Shown: positions 1 through 10,045, numbered from the stretch's first letter. The stretch: 64,000 bases of DNA from Rubellimicrobium aerolatum (GCF_017872975.1 NZ_JAGGJP010000001.1:62001-126000); one strand, 5' to 3'. Translations and numbers: made by a program. Notes: a model not told the origin generated them from the letters alone.

Positions 1-174
1 AGCCTGCCATCGGCCCCTCTCCCTTGTCGCGTCTTGCGTCAGGGCCTTAGACCATGCCACACCGGATAAGGAAAGCGCGCGAGGCCGGGCCCGCCCGGAC
101 AGTGTCCCGAAGGGGACCGCGCGCGACGGATCGGTGACGCATCACCGGTCGAACGGGACAGGGAAGGGGGAACC

Positions 175-768
175 ATGCGGGCTCGGACCTGCGCGACCGC
201 CATCTGCGCCGCGACGCTGGCCATCCTCGCGACGGGCGCGGCCCGCGCGGACACGATCTCCACCATGAACCGCCCCGGGCTGCTCGCCTCGCAACTGTCG
301 GTGCTCGACGGGCGGGCGGCCCAGCAATACAACGGCTCCGACCGCCTGCGGCCCCCCCGCGCCGAGGTGCCGCCGCTGCCCGCCATAGCCTATGCCGGGC
401 GCTACGACGGCCCCCTGATCGACGTGGCCCGCGCCGCCGCGCGCCGCCACGCCGTGCCCGAGGACCTGTTCCTCCGCCTCGTGCAGCAGGAATCGGGCTG
501 GCACGCGGGCGCGGTGTCGCCAAAGGGCGCCATCGGCCTCGCCCAGCTCATGCCGGACACCGCCAAGCTCCTGGGCGTGGATCCCGCCGACCCCGAGCAG
601 AACCTCGAGGGCGGCGCCCGCTACCTGCGCCGGCAGTTCGAGAGGTTCGGCACTTGGGACCTCGCGCTCGCCGCCTACAACGCCGGCCCCGAGGCGGTGC
701 AGCAATATGGCGGCGTTCCCCCCTACGCCGAGACGCAGGGCTACGTGAAGGCGATCCGGGGCCGCTAG
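175..768 (+). CDS. secreted lytic murein transglycosylase (SLT domain)
   Basis: Predicted periplasmic lytic transglycosylase, cleaving the MurNAc-GlcNAc bond of peptidoglycan. Residues 1-25 form a Sec signal peptide with a probable cut after ARA. The lysozyme-like SLT fold covers about residues 75-195: the catalytic Glu lies in QQESGW (E106), followed by GAIGLAQLMP (about 118-127) and AAYNAGP (about 166-172). At 197 aa it is essentially a bare catalytic domain without LysM or other wall-binding modules. A purine-rich GGAAGGGGGAACC precedes the ATG. It stands alone, convergent with the ABC importer whose last stop lies 9 nt beyond its own. Family assignment is secure; the cell-cycle role is unknown. 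Confidence 0.9.
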   Translation: MRARTCATAICAATLAILATGAARADTISTMNRPGLLASQLSVLDGRAAQQYNGSDRLRPPRAEVPPLPAIAYAGRYDGPLIDVARAAARRHAVPEDLFLRLVQQESGWHAGAVSPKGAIGLAQLMPDTAKLLGVDPADPEQNLEGGARYLRRQFERFGTWDLALAAYNAGPEAVQQYGGVPPYAETQGYVKAIRGR

Positions 769-777
769 GCGGCGGCC

Positions 778-2850
778 TCAGCCGGGGACGGCCTCGAAGA
801 CCGGCTCCATCCCCGCCAGCGCCTCGTCGGGCAGGTGGCAGCGCACCCGGTGGCCGGGCGCCAGCGCCCGCAGCGGCGGGATCTCCCGCGCGCAGAGGTC
901 GCCCGGCACGGCGTCCTTCCAGCGGCAGCGGGTGCGGAACGGGCAGCCGGACGGCGGGTCGAGCGCCGAGGGCACGTCGCCATCGAGGATGACCCGCCTC
1001 TTCCGCACCCGGGGGTCCGCGACCGGGACCGCCGCCAGCAGCGCCTCGGTGTAGGGATGGTAGGGCGGGGCGAAGACCTGGTCCGCCGTGCCGATCTCGA
1101 CCACGTGGCCCAGATACATGACCAGCACGCGGTCGCTCAGGGCGCGCACGACCGACAGGTCGTGGCTGATGAGCAGCAGCGTCGTCCGCTCGCTCCCCTG
1201 GATCTCCAGGAGCAGCCGCAGCACCGCCGCCTGCACGGACACGTCCAGCGCCGAGACGGGCTCATCGGCGAGGACGATCCGGGCCCCCCCCGCGAGAGCG
1301 CGCGCGATCCCCACCCGCTGCCTCTGCCCGCCCGAGAGCTGCCGGGGCAGGCGCTCCGCCAGCGCGCGGGGCAGCTCCACGCGGTCGAGCAGCCCCAGCA
1401 TCCGCCCGCGCCGCTCGGCCCGGGATCGGCCGACCCGGAACGCCTCCAGCGCGCGCAGGATCTGCCGGCCCACCGTCCGCGACGGGTTGAGCGTGTCGGT
1501 GGGGTCCTGGAACACCATCTGCACGGCGGCCACCGTCCGGGGATCGCGGGCGCGCACCGGCCGGTCCTGGACCTCCTGGCCCAGCAGCGTCACGCGGCCC
1601 GCGCTGGCCGTCTCCAGCCCGATCAGCACCCGGGCGAGCGTGCTCTTGCCGCAGCCCGACTCGCCGACGACAGCCAGGGTCTCACCCTCCCGGACCTCGA
1701 AGCTTACCGATTCGTTGGCCCGGACGACGCGGCGCCCCGCCACGGCGTAGCTCTTGCTCAGCCCTTCCACCCGCAGGACGACCGGGCCGGGCTTCACCGG
1801 GACGCGTCGGCCGGCCCGGGGCGGCGGCGCGTCCCAGTCGATCTCGCCGTGCCGGAGGCACCGCGCCGCGTGCGGCCCCGGGCCGACCCGCAGCATCGGC
1901 ACCGCGCCGCCGTCGCAGCGGCCCGGCGCGACGTGAGCGCAGCGGGGGGCGAAGCCGCAGCCGCGCGGACGCTCGCCCGGCGGGGGAGGAACGCCGTCCA
2001 GGCCATTGACCAGCAACGAATCCGCCTCGGGACCGATGCGGGGCAGGGACCGGAGCAGCGCCCGCGTGTAGGGATGCCGCGTCCGCGCGAAGACCTCCGC
2101 CGTCGGGCCGGTCTCCACCGCCTCGCCGGCATACATCACGCAGACGCGGTCGCAGGTCTCCAGCACCAGCCCGAGATCGTGGCTGATGAACAGCATCGCC
2201 GTGCCCTGCCGCCGCCCGAGCTCCCGGAGGAGCTGCACCACCGCCGCCGCCACCGTCACGTCCAGCGCGCTGGTCGGCTCGTCGAGGATGAGGAGCGCCG
2301 GCCGCGCCATCAGCGCCATGGCGATCACGATCCGCTGCCGCTGCCCGCCCGAGAGCTGGTGCGGGTAGCTCCGCAGGACGCGCTCCGGGTCGGGGAGCCG
2401 CACGTCCCGCGCCATCTCCAGCGCCCGCGCCCAGGCCTCCGCCCCCGAGGCCCCCCCATGGAGCATCGGCACCTCCATGAGCTGCCGGCCGACCGTCAGG
2501 GCCGGGTTCAGGGCCGCCGTGGGCTCCTGGGGGATCATCGCGATCCCGCCGCCCCGGAGCCGCCGCAGCTCGGCCGGCGACAGGGTCGCGAGGTCGCGCC
2601 CCCGGAACCGCACGGTCCCGCCGACGACCCTCCCCGCGGGGCCGAGGTCCCGGAGGATGGCCGAGGCGACCGTGGACTTCCCGCAGCCGGACTCGCCCAC
2701 CAGCCCCACCACCTCCCCGGGCCGGACCGAGCACGAGAACGACGCGACCGCCGGAACCTCCCGGCCGCGCGCCCGGAACGACACGGACAGGCCCTCGACC
2801 TCCAGGATCGGCTCTGCCGCCTCCAGGGCGGGCGGAACGGGCTCCGGCAT
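778..2850 (-). CDS. fused double ATP-binding subunit of a peptide/nickel-type ABC importer
   Basis: A 690-aa fusion of two OppD/OppF-type ATPases that would energise the two permeases encoded just upstream. First half: Walker A GESGCGKST (52-60), signature LSGGQ (166-170), Walker B LLILDEP (186-192). Second half: Walker A at 396-404, LSGGQ at 505-509, Walker B IVLADEP (525-531). Each half ends in an oligopeptide/dipeptide C-terminal region with cysteines (around 298-312, and the last 60 residues), the family's usual accessory domain. All ATPase motifs are intact in both halves. It is the last gene of the minus-strand operon, starting 4 nt after the permease stop. The substrate (peptide, opine, nickel or sugar) cannot be read from sequence. 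Confidence 0.92.
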   Translation of the reverse strand: MPEPVPPALEAAEPILEVEGLSVSFRARGREVPAVASFSCSVRPGEVVGLVGESGCGKSTVASAILRDLGPAGRVVGGTVRFRGRDLATLSPAELRRLRGGGIAMIPQEPTAALNPALTVGRQLMEVPMLHGGASGAEAWARALEMARDVRLPDPERVLRSYPHQLSGGQRQRIVIAMALMARPALLILDEPTSALDVTVAAAVVQLLRELGRRQGTAMLFISHDLGLVLETCDRVCVMYAGEAVETGPTAEVFARTRHPYTRALLRSLPRIGPEADSLLVNGLDGVPPPPGERPRGCGFAPRCAHVAPGRCDGGAVPMLRVGPGPHAARCLRHGEIDWDAPPPRAGRRVPVKPGPVVLRVEGLSKSYAVAGRRVVRANESVSFEVREGETLAVVGESGCGKSTLARVLIGLETASAGRVTLLGQEVQDRPVRARDPRTVAAVQMVFQDPTDTLNPSRTVGRQILRALEAFRVGRSRAERRGRMLGLLDRVELPRALAERLPRQLSGGQRQRVGIARALAGGARIVLADEPVSALDVSVQAAVLRLLLEIQGSERTTLLLISHDLSVVRALSDRVLVMYLGHVVEIGTADQVFAPPYHPYTEALLAAVPVADPRVRKRRVILDGDVPSALDPPSGCPFRTRCRWKDAVPGDLCAREIPPLRALAPGHRVRCHLPDEALAGMEPVFEAVPG

Positions 2851-2854
2851 CGCG

Positions 2855-4261
2855 TCAGTCCTTCAGGCTTTCCTCGCGCAGCGCGTCCGCCAGCAGGTTC
2901 AGCCCGAGGACGAGGCTGAGCAGCGCGACGGCCGGCACGACGGCGGGATGGGGATGGACCGACAGGAGCCGCCGGCCCGCGTTGATGGTCGAGCCCCAGT
3001 CGGGGCTCTCGGGCGGAAGGCCCAGGCCGAAGAAGCCCAGCGTGCCCAGCAGGATGGTGGTGTAGCCGATCCGCAGGCAGCCATCCACGATCAGCGGCCC
3101 CCGGGCGTTCGGCAGGATCTCCCACAGCATGACGTGCCAGGACGATTCCCCCCGGGTCTGCGCGGCGGCCACGTAGTCCCGCGTCCGCAGGTCCAGCGTC
3201 AGGCCCCGCACGAGGCGGAACACCGTCGGCGCGTTGACGAAGGCCACCGACACGAAGACCGCCAGCAGCCCGGGCGGCAGGTCGAACAGGTCGAGCCGCC
3301 CCAGCAGGTCCAGGCGCCCGCCCGCCTCGCCGACCGCCGAGAGGTAGAGCCACCCCATCCCGGCGAGGACCGGCCCCAGCACCGCCAGCGCGCGACCGGG
3401 CTCGGTCCGCAGGCGCGACCAGGCCAGCAGGGCGACGAGGACCGGCGGCACGGCGAAGATCCCGGCGGCCAGGGCGGTCGGCAGGCCGGTGGCCAGGATC
3501 TCCGGCGTGACGAGGAGATAGAAGAGGAGGATCACGGGAAAGGCGAGCACGAGATTGGCCAGGAAGGACAGCGCGGCGTCCACCCGCCCGCCGTGGTAGC
3601 CCGCTGGCAGGCCGAGCAGGACCCCCGCCGCGACGCCGAGGGCCGTGGCCAGCGGCGCGACCTGCGCGACGATCCAGGACCCCTGCACCACGCGCGAGAA
3701 CACGTCCCGCGCCAGAGCGTCGCCGCCCAGCAGGTAGTGGGAGCCCGGTCCCGGCGCCGCTACCCCGGGGACCGGCGCCCCCGGCGGCGCGTTCCGGAGC
3801 CCCGACACCACCGACAGCGGGTCGTGGGGGGCGACCAGCCCCAAGGCTCCGGCCGCCAGCGCCGTTAGCGCCCAGAACAGCACGAGCCCGAAGCCGATCC
3901 GCCCGATGGGCGAGCCGATCATCCTGCCGTAGAGCCCGAGCTTCGACCTCCAGGCATATGAAAATATGAGGACAACACCCATCGCGACCCAGACCGGCAG
4001 GAGTTGCCGGGCCATCGCGCCGACGATCCCGGCCATGCCCCAGGGCAGGACGACCCCGGCCACGCCATAGGCCAGGATCGCCGCCGCCAGCAGCCCGCCC
4101 GCGACCCGGACCGCCCGCTCCGCGCCGCCGACGCGCAGGCCCAGCCGGGCCGCGCCCCTCAGCCCGAGCGCCAGGACGAAGCCCGCCACCGCGAGGGCCA
4201 GCGCGGGGTCCAGCACCGCGCCCGCCGCTCCGGTCCAGGTCAGGGGCTCCGGCGGCGTCAT
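2855..4261 (-). CDS. ABC importer permease, DppC/OppC type, with long N-terminal membrane extension
   Basis: Inner-membrane permease of the peptide-type importer. The start is ATG at 4261, whose last bases overlap the TGA of the preceding permease (ATGA), giving 468 aa. The C-terminal half is the typical BPD_transp_1 domain with the EAA loop around YVAAAQTRGES...LPNARGP and the family ending LGFFGLGLPPESPDWG. The DppC family is usually about 280-300 aa; here the first ~110 residues form an extra hydrophobic region with about three candidate membrane spans (near 18-35, 52-75 and 85-103) ahead of the usual first helix. Translation is probably coupled to the upstream gene. The function of the extension is unknown. 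Confidence 0.88.
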   Translation of the reverse strand: MTPPEPLTWTGAAGAVLDPALALAVAGFVLALGLRGAARLGLRVGGAERAVRVAGGLLAAAILAYGVAGVVLPWGMAGIVGAMARQLLPVWVAMGVVLIFSYAWRSKLGLYGRMIGSPIGRIGFGLVLFWALTALAAGALGLVAPHDPLSVVSGLRNAPPGAPVPGVAAPGPGSHYLLGGDALARDVFSRVVQGSWIVAQVAPLATALGVAAGVLLGLPAGYHGGRVDAALSFLANLVLAFPVILLFYLLVTPEILATGLPTALAAGIFAVPPVLVALLAWSRLRTEPGRALAVLGPVLAGMGWLYLSAVGEAGGRLDLLGRLDLFDLPPGLLAVFVSVAFVNAPTVFRLVRGLTLDLRTRDYVAAAQTRGESSWHVMLWEILPNARGPLIVDGCLRIGYTTILLGTLGFFGLGLPPESPDWGSTINAGRRLLSVHPHPAVVPAVALLSLVLGLNLLADALREESLKD

Positions 4262-5382
4262 CCCCGGCCCAGCCGGATGCGCGGGTTCAGCAGCGCGTAT
4301 CCCAGGTCCGACGCCATCTGCGTCAGCAGCACGACGACCACCGACACGACCGACACGCCGAGCAGGAGGTCGATGTCGTTGTTCCCCGCCGCCTCCACCA
4401 GGGTCCAGCCGAAGCCCTTGTAGTTGAATAGCGTCTCCACGATCACCACGCCATTCAGCAGCCAGGGGATCTGGAGCATCACGACCGTGAAGGGCGCGAT
4501 CAGCGCGTTCCGCAGCGCGTGGCGCAGCACCACCTGCCGGAAGCTCAGCCCCTTCAGGCGGGCGGCGCGGATGTAGGGGGCCGTCATCACCTCGGCCATG
4601 GCGGCGCGGGTCATCCGCGCCACGTAGCCCATGCCATAAAGCGCGATCGTCAGGACGGGCAGCGTGAAGTTCGCCAGCGTCGCGTCCTCCATGGCCGAGG
4701 TGGCCGAGCCGTTGAACCACCTCAGCCCCGTCGCCGAGGAGGCGAAGACGGCGACGAGGACGACCCCCGACACGTATTCGGGCGTGGCGGCCGTCAGGAC
4801 CGCGACTCCCGACAGCGCCCGGTCCAGGCCCGAGCCCTCCCTCATCCCCGCCAGCACCCCAAGCAGGAGCGCGCTCGGCACCATCACCACCAGCACCCAG
4901 GCCATCAGCTTCGCCGTGTGCCCCAGGCCGCGCGCCACCACGTCCCGCACCTCGGCCTGGAAGACGCGCGACCACCCCCAGTCCCCTTGCAGGAGGCCGC
5001 ACCGCGCCGGCGCCTCGGCCGGTTCCGGCCCCGACTCCGGCCCCGACTCCGGCCCCGACTCTGGCCCCGACTCTGGCCCCGCGTCCCGGCCCGCCCCATC
5101 GCCCGCCCGCAGGCAGCGCCCCCTCGGGTTGCCGTCCCCGTCCATCCCGACCCAGCCGGGCAGGACGCCCAGCCACTCCCCGTAGCGGACCAGCAGCGGG
5201 CGGCCATATCCGTTCCGTTCCAGCCAGCCCGCCACCTCCGCCTCCGAGATGCGGGTGCCGGCCTCCGAGCGGGCGATCCTCTCCAGGTTGGGCGGCAGGT
5301 TGGTCAGCCAGAAGACGACGAAGGTCAGCGCGACCGCCGCGCCCAGGAGGACGCCCAGCCGGCGGAGGAGGAGCCGCAGCAT
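4258..5382 (-). CDS. ABC importer permease, DppB/OppB type
   Basis: First permease of the importer, 374 aa from ATG 5382. Residues 1-30 hold the conserved first membrane helix (MLRLLLRRLGVLL... then FWLTNLPPN). A large external loop follows, and the five-helix permease core starts near residue 150 with the EAA motif around YIRAARLKGLSFRQVV. The loop between helix 1 and the core carries a (GPES)n tract made by a 12-bp tandem repeat (5024-5083). The C-terminus NPRIRLGRG is typical of the family. The stop overlaps the next start by 4 nt. The alternative upstream start in the same frame would run through the binding-protein gene and is a shadow. Confidence 0.9.
   Translation of the reverse strand: MLRLLLRRLGVLLGAAVALTFVVFWLTNLPPNLERIARSEAGTRISEAEVAGWLERNGYGRPLLVRYGEWLGVLPGWVGMDGDGNPRGRCLRAGDGAGRDAGPESGPESGPESGPESGPEPAEAPARCGLLQGDWGWSRVFQAEVRDVVARGLGHTAKLMAWVLVVMVPSALLLGVLAGMREGSGLDRALSGVAVLTAATPEYVSGVVLVAVFASSATGLRWFNGSATSAMEDATLANFTLPVLTIALYGMGYVARMTRAAMAEVMTAPYIRAARLKGLSFRQVVLRHALRNALIAPFTVVMLQIPWLLNGVVIVETLFNYKGFGWTLVEAAGNNDIDLLLGVSVVSVVVVLLTQMASDLGYALLNPRIRLGRG
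5024..5083. repeat. 12-bp tandem repeat inside the DppB-type permease gene
   Basis: Unit TCCGGCCCCGAC is present four times in a row (5024-5071, the fourth with one C-to-T change) plus a partial fifth. In frame it encodes Gly-Pro-Glu-Ser repeats in the external loop after the first helix. The unit is 12 bp, so changes in copy number keep the frame. Confidence 0.9.
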
Positions 5383-5414
5383 CCGGATCGCGTCCCGCCC
5401 CCCGGGAGGGCCGC

Positions 5415-7079
5415 TCAGTTGGCGGGCTCCATCCACCATTTGTAGTGATGGTGCTCGTAGATCGGGTGCTGCTCGGCGCCCCGCACCCGCGGCGTCGCGT
5501 GACGGTAGAGCGCCAGCCAGTAGGGCTGGATCACCACGCCCTCGTCCTGAAGGATCCGTTGCAGCCGCGCCATCACCGCGCGTCGCGCCTCGGCGTCGGT
5601 GATCGAGCTGGCCTCGGCCAGGGCCGCGTCGAACTCGGCGTTGGCGAAGGCCGTCTCGTTCCAGGCGACGCCCGACTTGTAGGCGAGGTTCAGCGTCTGC
5701 ACGCCCAGCGGCCGCATGGCCCATTGCGTGGCCGAGAACGGATAGTTCAGCCAGTCGTTCCAGAAGGTCGATCCGGGCAGCACCGTCCGCCGGATGGCGA
5801 TGCCGGCGTCGCGGATCTGCGCGGCCACCGCGTCGCAGGTCGCCGCCTGGAACGAATCGTCGAGCGAGACCAGCTCGAACTCGGTCGCGCCGTGCCCGGC
5901 CGCCTCCAGCGCCGCCCGCGCCGCCGCCGGATCGACGACGGGGGGCGGCAGCTCGGCGTATTCCGGGTGGATCGGGCAGACATGGTGGTTCTCCGCCACC
6001 AGCCCCCGGTCGCTGTAGCCCAGCTCCAGCACGACGGCGTTGTCCACCGCCATCTGGAGGGCCCGGCGCACCTCGCGGCTGTCGTAGGGCGGCTGCCGCT
6101 GGTTGAACCGCACCGCGAGGGTCGAGGCGGTGATCGCCTCCGACTTCGCCCAGCCCAGCGAATCGTAGATGTCGATGAAGTCGCCGTTGGTCTGGTAGGT
6201 GGCGTCGATCTCGCCCGATTCGGCCGCCGCCAGCACGGCGGCGGGGTCGGTGCCGTAGTCGATGTACTCGATCCGGTCGAGCCAGGGGCCCCCATGCACC
6301 GCCGTGCCCCACCAGGCGTGGTCCGGGTTGCGGACGAGGACCTGCCGGACGCCCACCTCGTTCACCTCGGGCAGGTAGGGGCCGGTGCCGATCGGGCTCG
6401 CGGCCGGGTCGCCGCCGTCGTAGCTCCGGTGCACCACCGCCGCCGGATAGTCGGCCATGTTCGCCACCACGGCGATGTCGGGCGCCGACAGCCGCAGCCG
6501 CACCGTCGCCGCGTCCAGGATCTCGACCGCCTCCTCGCGCATCCGGTTCGTCGCCGGGTCCACCAGCCCGGCGAACCGCGCCGCCATGGAGTTGCCCTCC
6601 ACCGTGCCGTCGCACCAGCGGCGCAGGTTGTGCGCCACGTCCTCGGCGGTGAAGGGGTCGCCGTTGTTCCAGGTCACGCCCTGCCGCACGGACAGCACCC
6701 ACTCGGTCGCGTCGGCGTTGGCCTCCCAGGATTCCAGCAGCATCGGGCGCAGCGTCCCGTCCGCCTGGTATTCCGCCAGGTAGTCGAGCCAGCCGCGCGC
6801 GAAGTTGGCGATCTCGGACCAGTCCCAGGTGCGCGGGTCCTTGAGGGCCCGCGTCTCCATGTTCATCCGCAGCGTGCCCCCCGGCACCGGCGTCGCGGCG
6901 TCCTGCGCCCCCGCCGGCGCCTCCAGCCCCAGAAGCCCGTAGGCCGCGCCCGAGGCCACGCCCAGCGCGGTCGCCCGGGTGAGGAACTCGCGCCGGGACA
7001 GCCGGCCGGCCCGGACCTCGCCGGCGTGCATGAGGGCGGCCGGATGCGGCGCGCGGGCGGAGGGGCGTCGAGGCGTCAT
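5415..7079 (-). CDS. Tat-exported extracellular solute-binding protein, family 5
   Basis: Substrate-binding protein of the importer, first gene of the operon. With ATG 7079 it is 554 aa; an ATG 12 nt upstream is the alternative. A twin-arginine signal is visible near residues 24-60: [14 protein letters not shown], then a hydrophobic stretch ending before AGAQDA. The body is the SBP_bac_5 fold, with the conserved lead-in GGTLRMNME near the mature N-terminus and [18 protein letters not shown], a family hallmark, in the first third. Tat export suggests folding before export. A 32-nt gap separates its stop from the permease start. The ligand is not predictable. Confidence 0.92.
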   Translation of the reverse strand: MTPRRPSARAPHPAALMHAGEVRAGRLSRREFLTRATALGVASGAAYGLLGLEAPAGAQDAATPVPGGTLRMNMETRALKDPRTWDWSEIANFARGWLDYLAEYQADGTLRPMLLESWEANADATEWVLSVRQGVTWNNGDPFTAEDVAHNLRRWCDGTVEGNSMAARFAGLVDPATNRMREEAVEILDAATVRLRLSAPDIAVVANMADYPAAVVHRSYDGGDPAASPIGTGPYLPEVNEVGVRQVLVRNPDHAWWGTAVHGGPWLDRIEYIDYGTDPAAVLAAAESGEIDATYQTNGDFIDIYDSLGWAKSEAITASTLAVRFNQRQPPYDSREVRRALQMAVDNAVVLELGYSDRGLVAENHHVCPIHPEYAELPPPVVDPAAARAALEAAGHGATEFELVSLDDSFQAATCDAVAAQIRDAGIAIRRTVLPGSTFWNDWLNYPFSATQWAMRPLGVQTLNLAYKSGVAWNETAFANAEFDAALAEASSITDAEARRAVMARLQRILQDEGVVIQPYWLALYRHATPRVRGAEQHPIYEHHHYKWWMEPAN

Positions 7080-7191
7080 GGTCTCTCCCATCGGTCGCGG
7101 TCGGCGCGGTGGGCCCGTCGGGCTCCGGCGCGGCTCCCGGCATTGGGCATTCGCCGGGCCCCGAGGTCAATGCCGGAAGCGCGCCGCCCTC

Positions 7192-8058
7192 TCACCCCTC
7201 CGGCACGGCGACCGCCCGCCACGCCCCCATGCGCGAGCGGAACCAGGTCCGCTGCCTCTTGGCGTAGAGCCGCGACGCGAGCACCGCCCGCGCCCGCGCC
7301 TCCTCCAGCGTCAGCCGGCCCAGCAGGTGCGCCCGGATCTCCTCGGCCCCCAGCGCCCGGAAGGCCGGCGCCCGCTCCCGCCACGCCGGCAGCAGCGCCC
7401 GCGCCTCCTCGACCGTGCCCCCCTCCAGCATCGCGCCGAACCGCGCCGCGATCCGCGCGTCGAGCCAGGGCACCTCGGGCCGCAGCACCAGCGCCGCCGC
7501 GCGCGCCAGCGGCAGGAGCGGCGGCGGCGTGTCGGCCTGCCACTCCGCCAGCCCCCGCCCGGTCGCCCGCAGAACCTCCCAGGCCCGCTGCACCCGCGCC
7601 CGGTTGCGAAGGTCGAGCCCTTCGGCCGTCCGCGCGTCCAGCCCGGCCACCAGGACGCCGAGCGGCAGCGAATCCCCCTCGGCCCGCACCTCGGGCGGCA
7701 CCGGCGGGATCTCGGCCAGCCCCTCGGTCAGCGCGCTCAGGTAAAGGCCGGTGCCCCCGACGATCACCGGCCGCCGGGCGCCCTCCAGCAGCGGCGCGAC
7801 CTCCCGCAGCCAGTGCCCGACCGAATAGGGCTCCGCCATGCCCACGTGCCCGAACAGCGCGTGCGGCACCTCGGCCTCCTCGGCCGCGCTCGGCCGCGCC
7901 GTCAGCACCCGCCAGCCCTCGTAGACCTGGAGCGCGTCGGCGTTCACCACCACCCCGCCGCCCTCGCGCGCGATGCGCGAGGCCAGCGCCGACTTCCCCG
8001 AGGCCGTCGGCCCCGCGATCAGCACCGGCCGATCGGGGGGTATCCCGCTCAGGTCCAT
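7192..8058 (-). CDS. miaA: tRNA dimethylallyltransferase
   Basis: Transfers a dimethylallyl group from DMAPP to N6 of A37 in tRNAs reading UNN codons. The P-loop GPTASGKS is at residues 16-23, followed by the substrate motif [10 protein letters not shown] (about 36-45), VIVGGTGLY near 99-107 and the late basic motif [13 protein letters not shown]. Length 288 aa fits the family. ATG 8058 is chosen because the protein starts directly before the conserved core; longer in-frame openings run into the pyrH control region. It is divergent from pyrH with 75 nt between the starts. Confidence 0.93.
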   Translation of the reverse strand: MDLSGIPPDRPVLIAGPTASGKSALASRIAREGGGVVVNADALQVYEGWRVLTARPSAAEEAEVPHALFGHVGMAEPYSVGHWLREVAPLLEGARRPVIVGGTGLYLSALTEGLAEIPPVPPEVRAEGDSLPLGVLVAGLDARTAEGLDLRNRARVQRAWEVLRATGRGLAEWQADTPPPLLPLARAAALVLRPEVPWLDARIAARFGAMLEGGTVEEARALLPAWRERAPAFRALGAEEIRAHLLGRLTLEEARARAVLASRLYAKRQRTWFRSRMGAWRAVAVPEG

Positions 8059-8133
8059 CGCCGCCTCCCATTGAAACCCCCGGCTCTTTGCGACATTGGG
8101 GGCGCCGGTGGAAGCAGGCGGAGGCACCCGGGC

Positions 8134-8940
8134 ATGAACGACGCAACCCAACCCGAGGCCCAGCCGCCCGAACCCGAGGCTCCCGAATTCCAGACGCCCG
8201 AGTCCCAGGCGCCCCAGACCCCGGCGCCCCGGACCGCCTTCAAGCGCGTCATGCTCAAGATCTCCGGCGAGGCGCTGATGGGCGACCAAGGCTACGGCCT
8301 TCATCCGCCCACCGTCCAGCGCATCGCGCAGGAGGTCAAAAGCGTCCGCGACCTGGGCGTGGAGATCTGCATGGTCATCGGCGGCGGCAACATCTTCCGG
8401 GGCCTCCAGGGCTCCGCGCAGGGGATGGAGCGGACCACGGCCGACTACATGGGGATGCTGGCGACCGTGATGAACGCGCTCGCCATGCAGTCGGCGCTGG
8501 AGGACATCGGCGTCTTCACCCGCGTCATCAGCGCGATCCCGATGGATCAGGTCTGCGAGCCCTACATCCGCCGCCGCGCCGTGCGCCACCTGGAGAAGAA
8601 GCGCGTCTGCATCTTCGCCGCCGGCACCGGCAACCCCTACTTCACCACCGACACGGCGGCCACGCTGCGCGCCTCCGAGATGCACTGCGAGGCCATCTTC
8701 AAGGGCACCAAGGTCGATGGCGTCTACGACAAGGACCCCAAGAAGCACCCCGACGCCAAGCGCTACGACCGCGTGGGCTACACCGAGGTCCTGACCCGCA
8801 ACCTCGGCGTCATGGACGCCTCGGCCATCGCGCTGGCGCGGGACAACAACCTCCCCATCATCGTCTTCTCGCTCGACGAGCCCGGCGGCTTCCGGGGCAT
8901 CCTCGCGGGCCGGGGCACCTACACGACCGTGCAGGGGTAG
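8134..8940 (+). CDS. pyrH: UMP kinase
   Basis: Phosphorylates UMP to UDP in pyrimidine synthesis, as a cytosolic hexamer. Amino-acid-kinase motifs seen: [12 protein letters not shown] (about 39-50), [43 protein letters not shown]. From ATG 8134 the protein is 268 aa, with a roughly 35-residue Pro/Glu/Gln-rich head (repeats like [21 protein letters not shown]) before the kinase core; typical PyrH is about 240 aa. The next Met (residue 40) would delete part of the first beta strand region, so the longer start is preferred. frr follows, separated by an MBL hydrolase and an 820-nt gene-free stretch. Confidence 0.94.
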   Translation: MNDATQPEAQPPEPEAPEFQTPESQAPQTPAPRTAFKRVMLKISGEALMGDQGYGLHPPTVQRIAQEVKSVRDLGVEICMVIGGGNIFRGLQGSAQGMERTTADYMGMLATVMNALAMQSALEDIGVFTRVISAIPMDQVCEPYIRRRAVRHLEKKRVCIFAAGTGNPYFTTDTAATLRASEMHCEAIFKGTKVDGVYDKDPKKHPDAKRYDRVGYTEVLTRNLGVMDASAIALARDNNLPIIVFSLDEPGGFRGILAGRGTYTTVQG

Positions 8941-9016
8941 GGCGTCCAGGGCCGAGGCCCGGAACCGCCCCGCCGGGGTCGCGGTTGACCGCGCGACCCC
9001 AGCAGGGAGGCGGCCC

Positions 9017-9916
9017 ATGGCCCAGCAGATCCCGGTGTCCCCCGACGCCGTCGCCGTGGACGAGGCGCTCGACGCCGCGCGCCACGACAAGACCCACGAG
9101 GTCGCCCCCGACCTCGCCTGGCGCCGCCTCGGCCTCGTGAACGTGGTGTTCTGGGGGCCGCCCGGCGCCGGCGACCGGGGCTGGGTCCTCATCGACGCGG
9201 GCCTCCCCGGCACGGCGGGCTTCATCCGCTCCGCCGCCGCCGCCCGCTTCGGCGAGGGCGCGCGCCCCGCCGCCATCGTCATGACCCACGGCCACTTCGA
9301 CCACGTCGGCGCATTGGAGACGCTGGCCGAGGACTGGGACGTGCCCGTCCACGCCCACCCCCTCGAACGTCCCTACCTGACCGGCGCGGCCTCCTATCCG
9401 CCCGGCGACCCCACGGTCGGCGGCGGCCTCCTCGCCCGGCTCGCCCCGCTCTTCCCGCCGACCCCCGTGGATGTCGGCGCCCGCCTCCACGATCTGCCGT
9501 CCGACGGCTCCGTGCCCTTCATGCCCGGCTGGCGCTGGCTCCACACACCCGGCCACAGCGTCGGCCACGTCTCTCTCTGGCGCGAGGCCGACCGGACCCT
9601 GATCGCCGGCGACGCCTTCGTGACCACCGCGCAGGAATCCGTCTACGCCGTCGCCGTGCAGGCGCCCGAGATGCACGGCCCGCCCAAGTATTTCACGGTG
9701 GACTGGGAGGCCTCCGAGGACTCGGTCCGCCGCCTCGCCGCCCTGGAGCCCGAGCTCGCCCTCACCTTCCACGGCCAGCCCCTCCACGGCCCCGAGCTGC
9801 GCGCGAGCCTCCACCGCCTGGCCCACGAGTTCCGCGCCGTCGCCGTGCCCCCTCAGGGCCGCTACGTCACCGAGCCCCGCCACGCCGCCGACGGCTCGGC
9901 CTACGAATCGCCCTGA
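9017..9916 (+). CDS. metallo-beta-lactamase fold hydrolase
   Basis: A 299-aa cytosolic metallohydrolase. The dinuclear metal motif THGHFDHVG is at residues 90-98. Further ligands are the His of TPGHSVGH (about 174-181), Asp of AGDAF (about 198-202) and a late His in [10 protein letters not shown]. The glyoxalase-II-like subgroup is suggested, but catalytic specificity cannot be stated. An AGGGAGGCGG Shine-Dalgarno sits upstream of the ATG. It lies between pyrH and the intergenic repeat region without an obvious functional link. Confidence 0.9.
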   Translation: MAQQIPVSPDAVAVDEALDAARHDKTHEVAPDLAWRRLGLVNVVFWGPPGAGDRGWVLIDAGLPGTAGFIRSAAAARFGEGARPAAIVMTHGHFDHVGALETLAEDWDVPVHAHPLERPYLTGAASYPPGDPTVGGGLLARLAPLFPPTPVDVGARLHDLPSDGSVPFMPGWRWLHTPGHSVGHVSLWREADRTLIAGDAFVTTAQESVYAVAVQAPEMHGPPKYFTVDWEASEDSVRRLAALEPELALTFHGQPLHGPELRASLHRLAHEFRAVAVPPQGRYVTEPRHAADGSAYESP

Positions 9917-9982
9917 CGGCCCCGCGGGGCGGGGGTCCACCCCCCACGCCCCGCCCGTGCGCCCGTCCCGGGCGGCGCAAGG

Positions 9983-10045
9983 TGCGTATTTGGGCCAAGT
10001 TGAGAGGGCATGGCTCATCGACTTGGCCCAAACACGCGGCGACGG
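9983..10045. repeat. inverted pair of the TTGGCCCAAA element
   Basis: Positions 9983-10010 are, on the minus strand, identical over 28 nt to 59243-59270 upstream of rpsB. A second, diverged plus-strand copy begins near 10018 (CGACTTGGCCCAAA). The two form an inverted repeat, TTTGGGCCAAGT/ACTTGGCCCAAA, with a short spacer. Function unknown. Confidence 0.85.

Noticed and set aside
1-174. possible gene end or small gene before the transglycosylase
   Set aside because: Only GC-driven open frames; no ribosome-binding site or family resemblance.
5445-9140. 1231-codon plus-strand open frame across the binding-protein, miaA and pyrH region
   Set aside because: It crosses genes of both strands with proven motifs and has low-complexity Arg/Pro composition.
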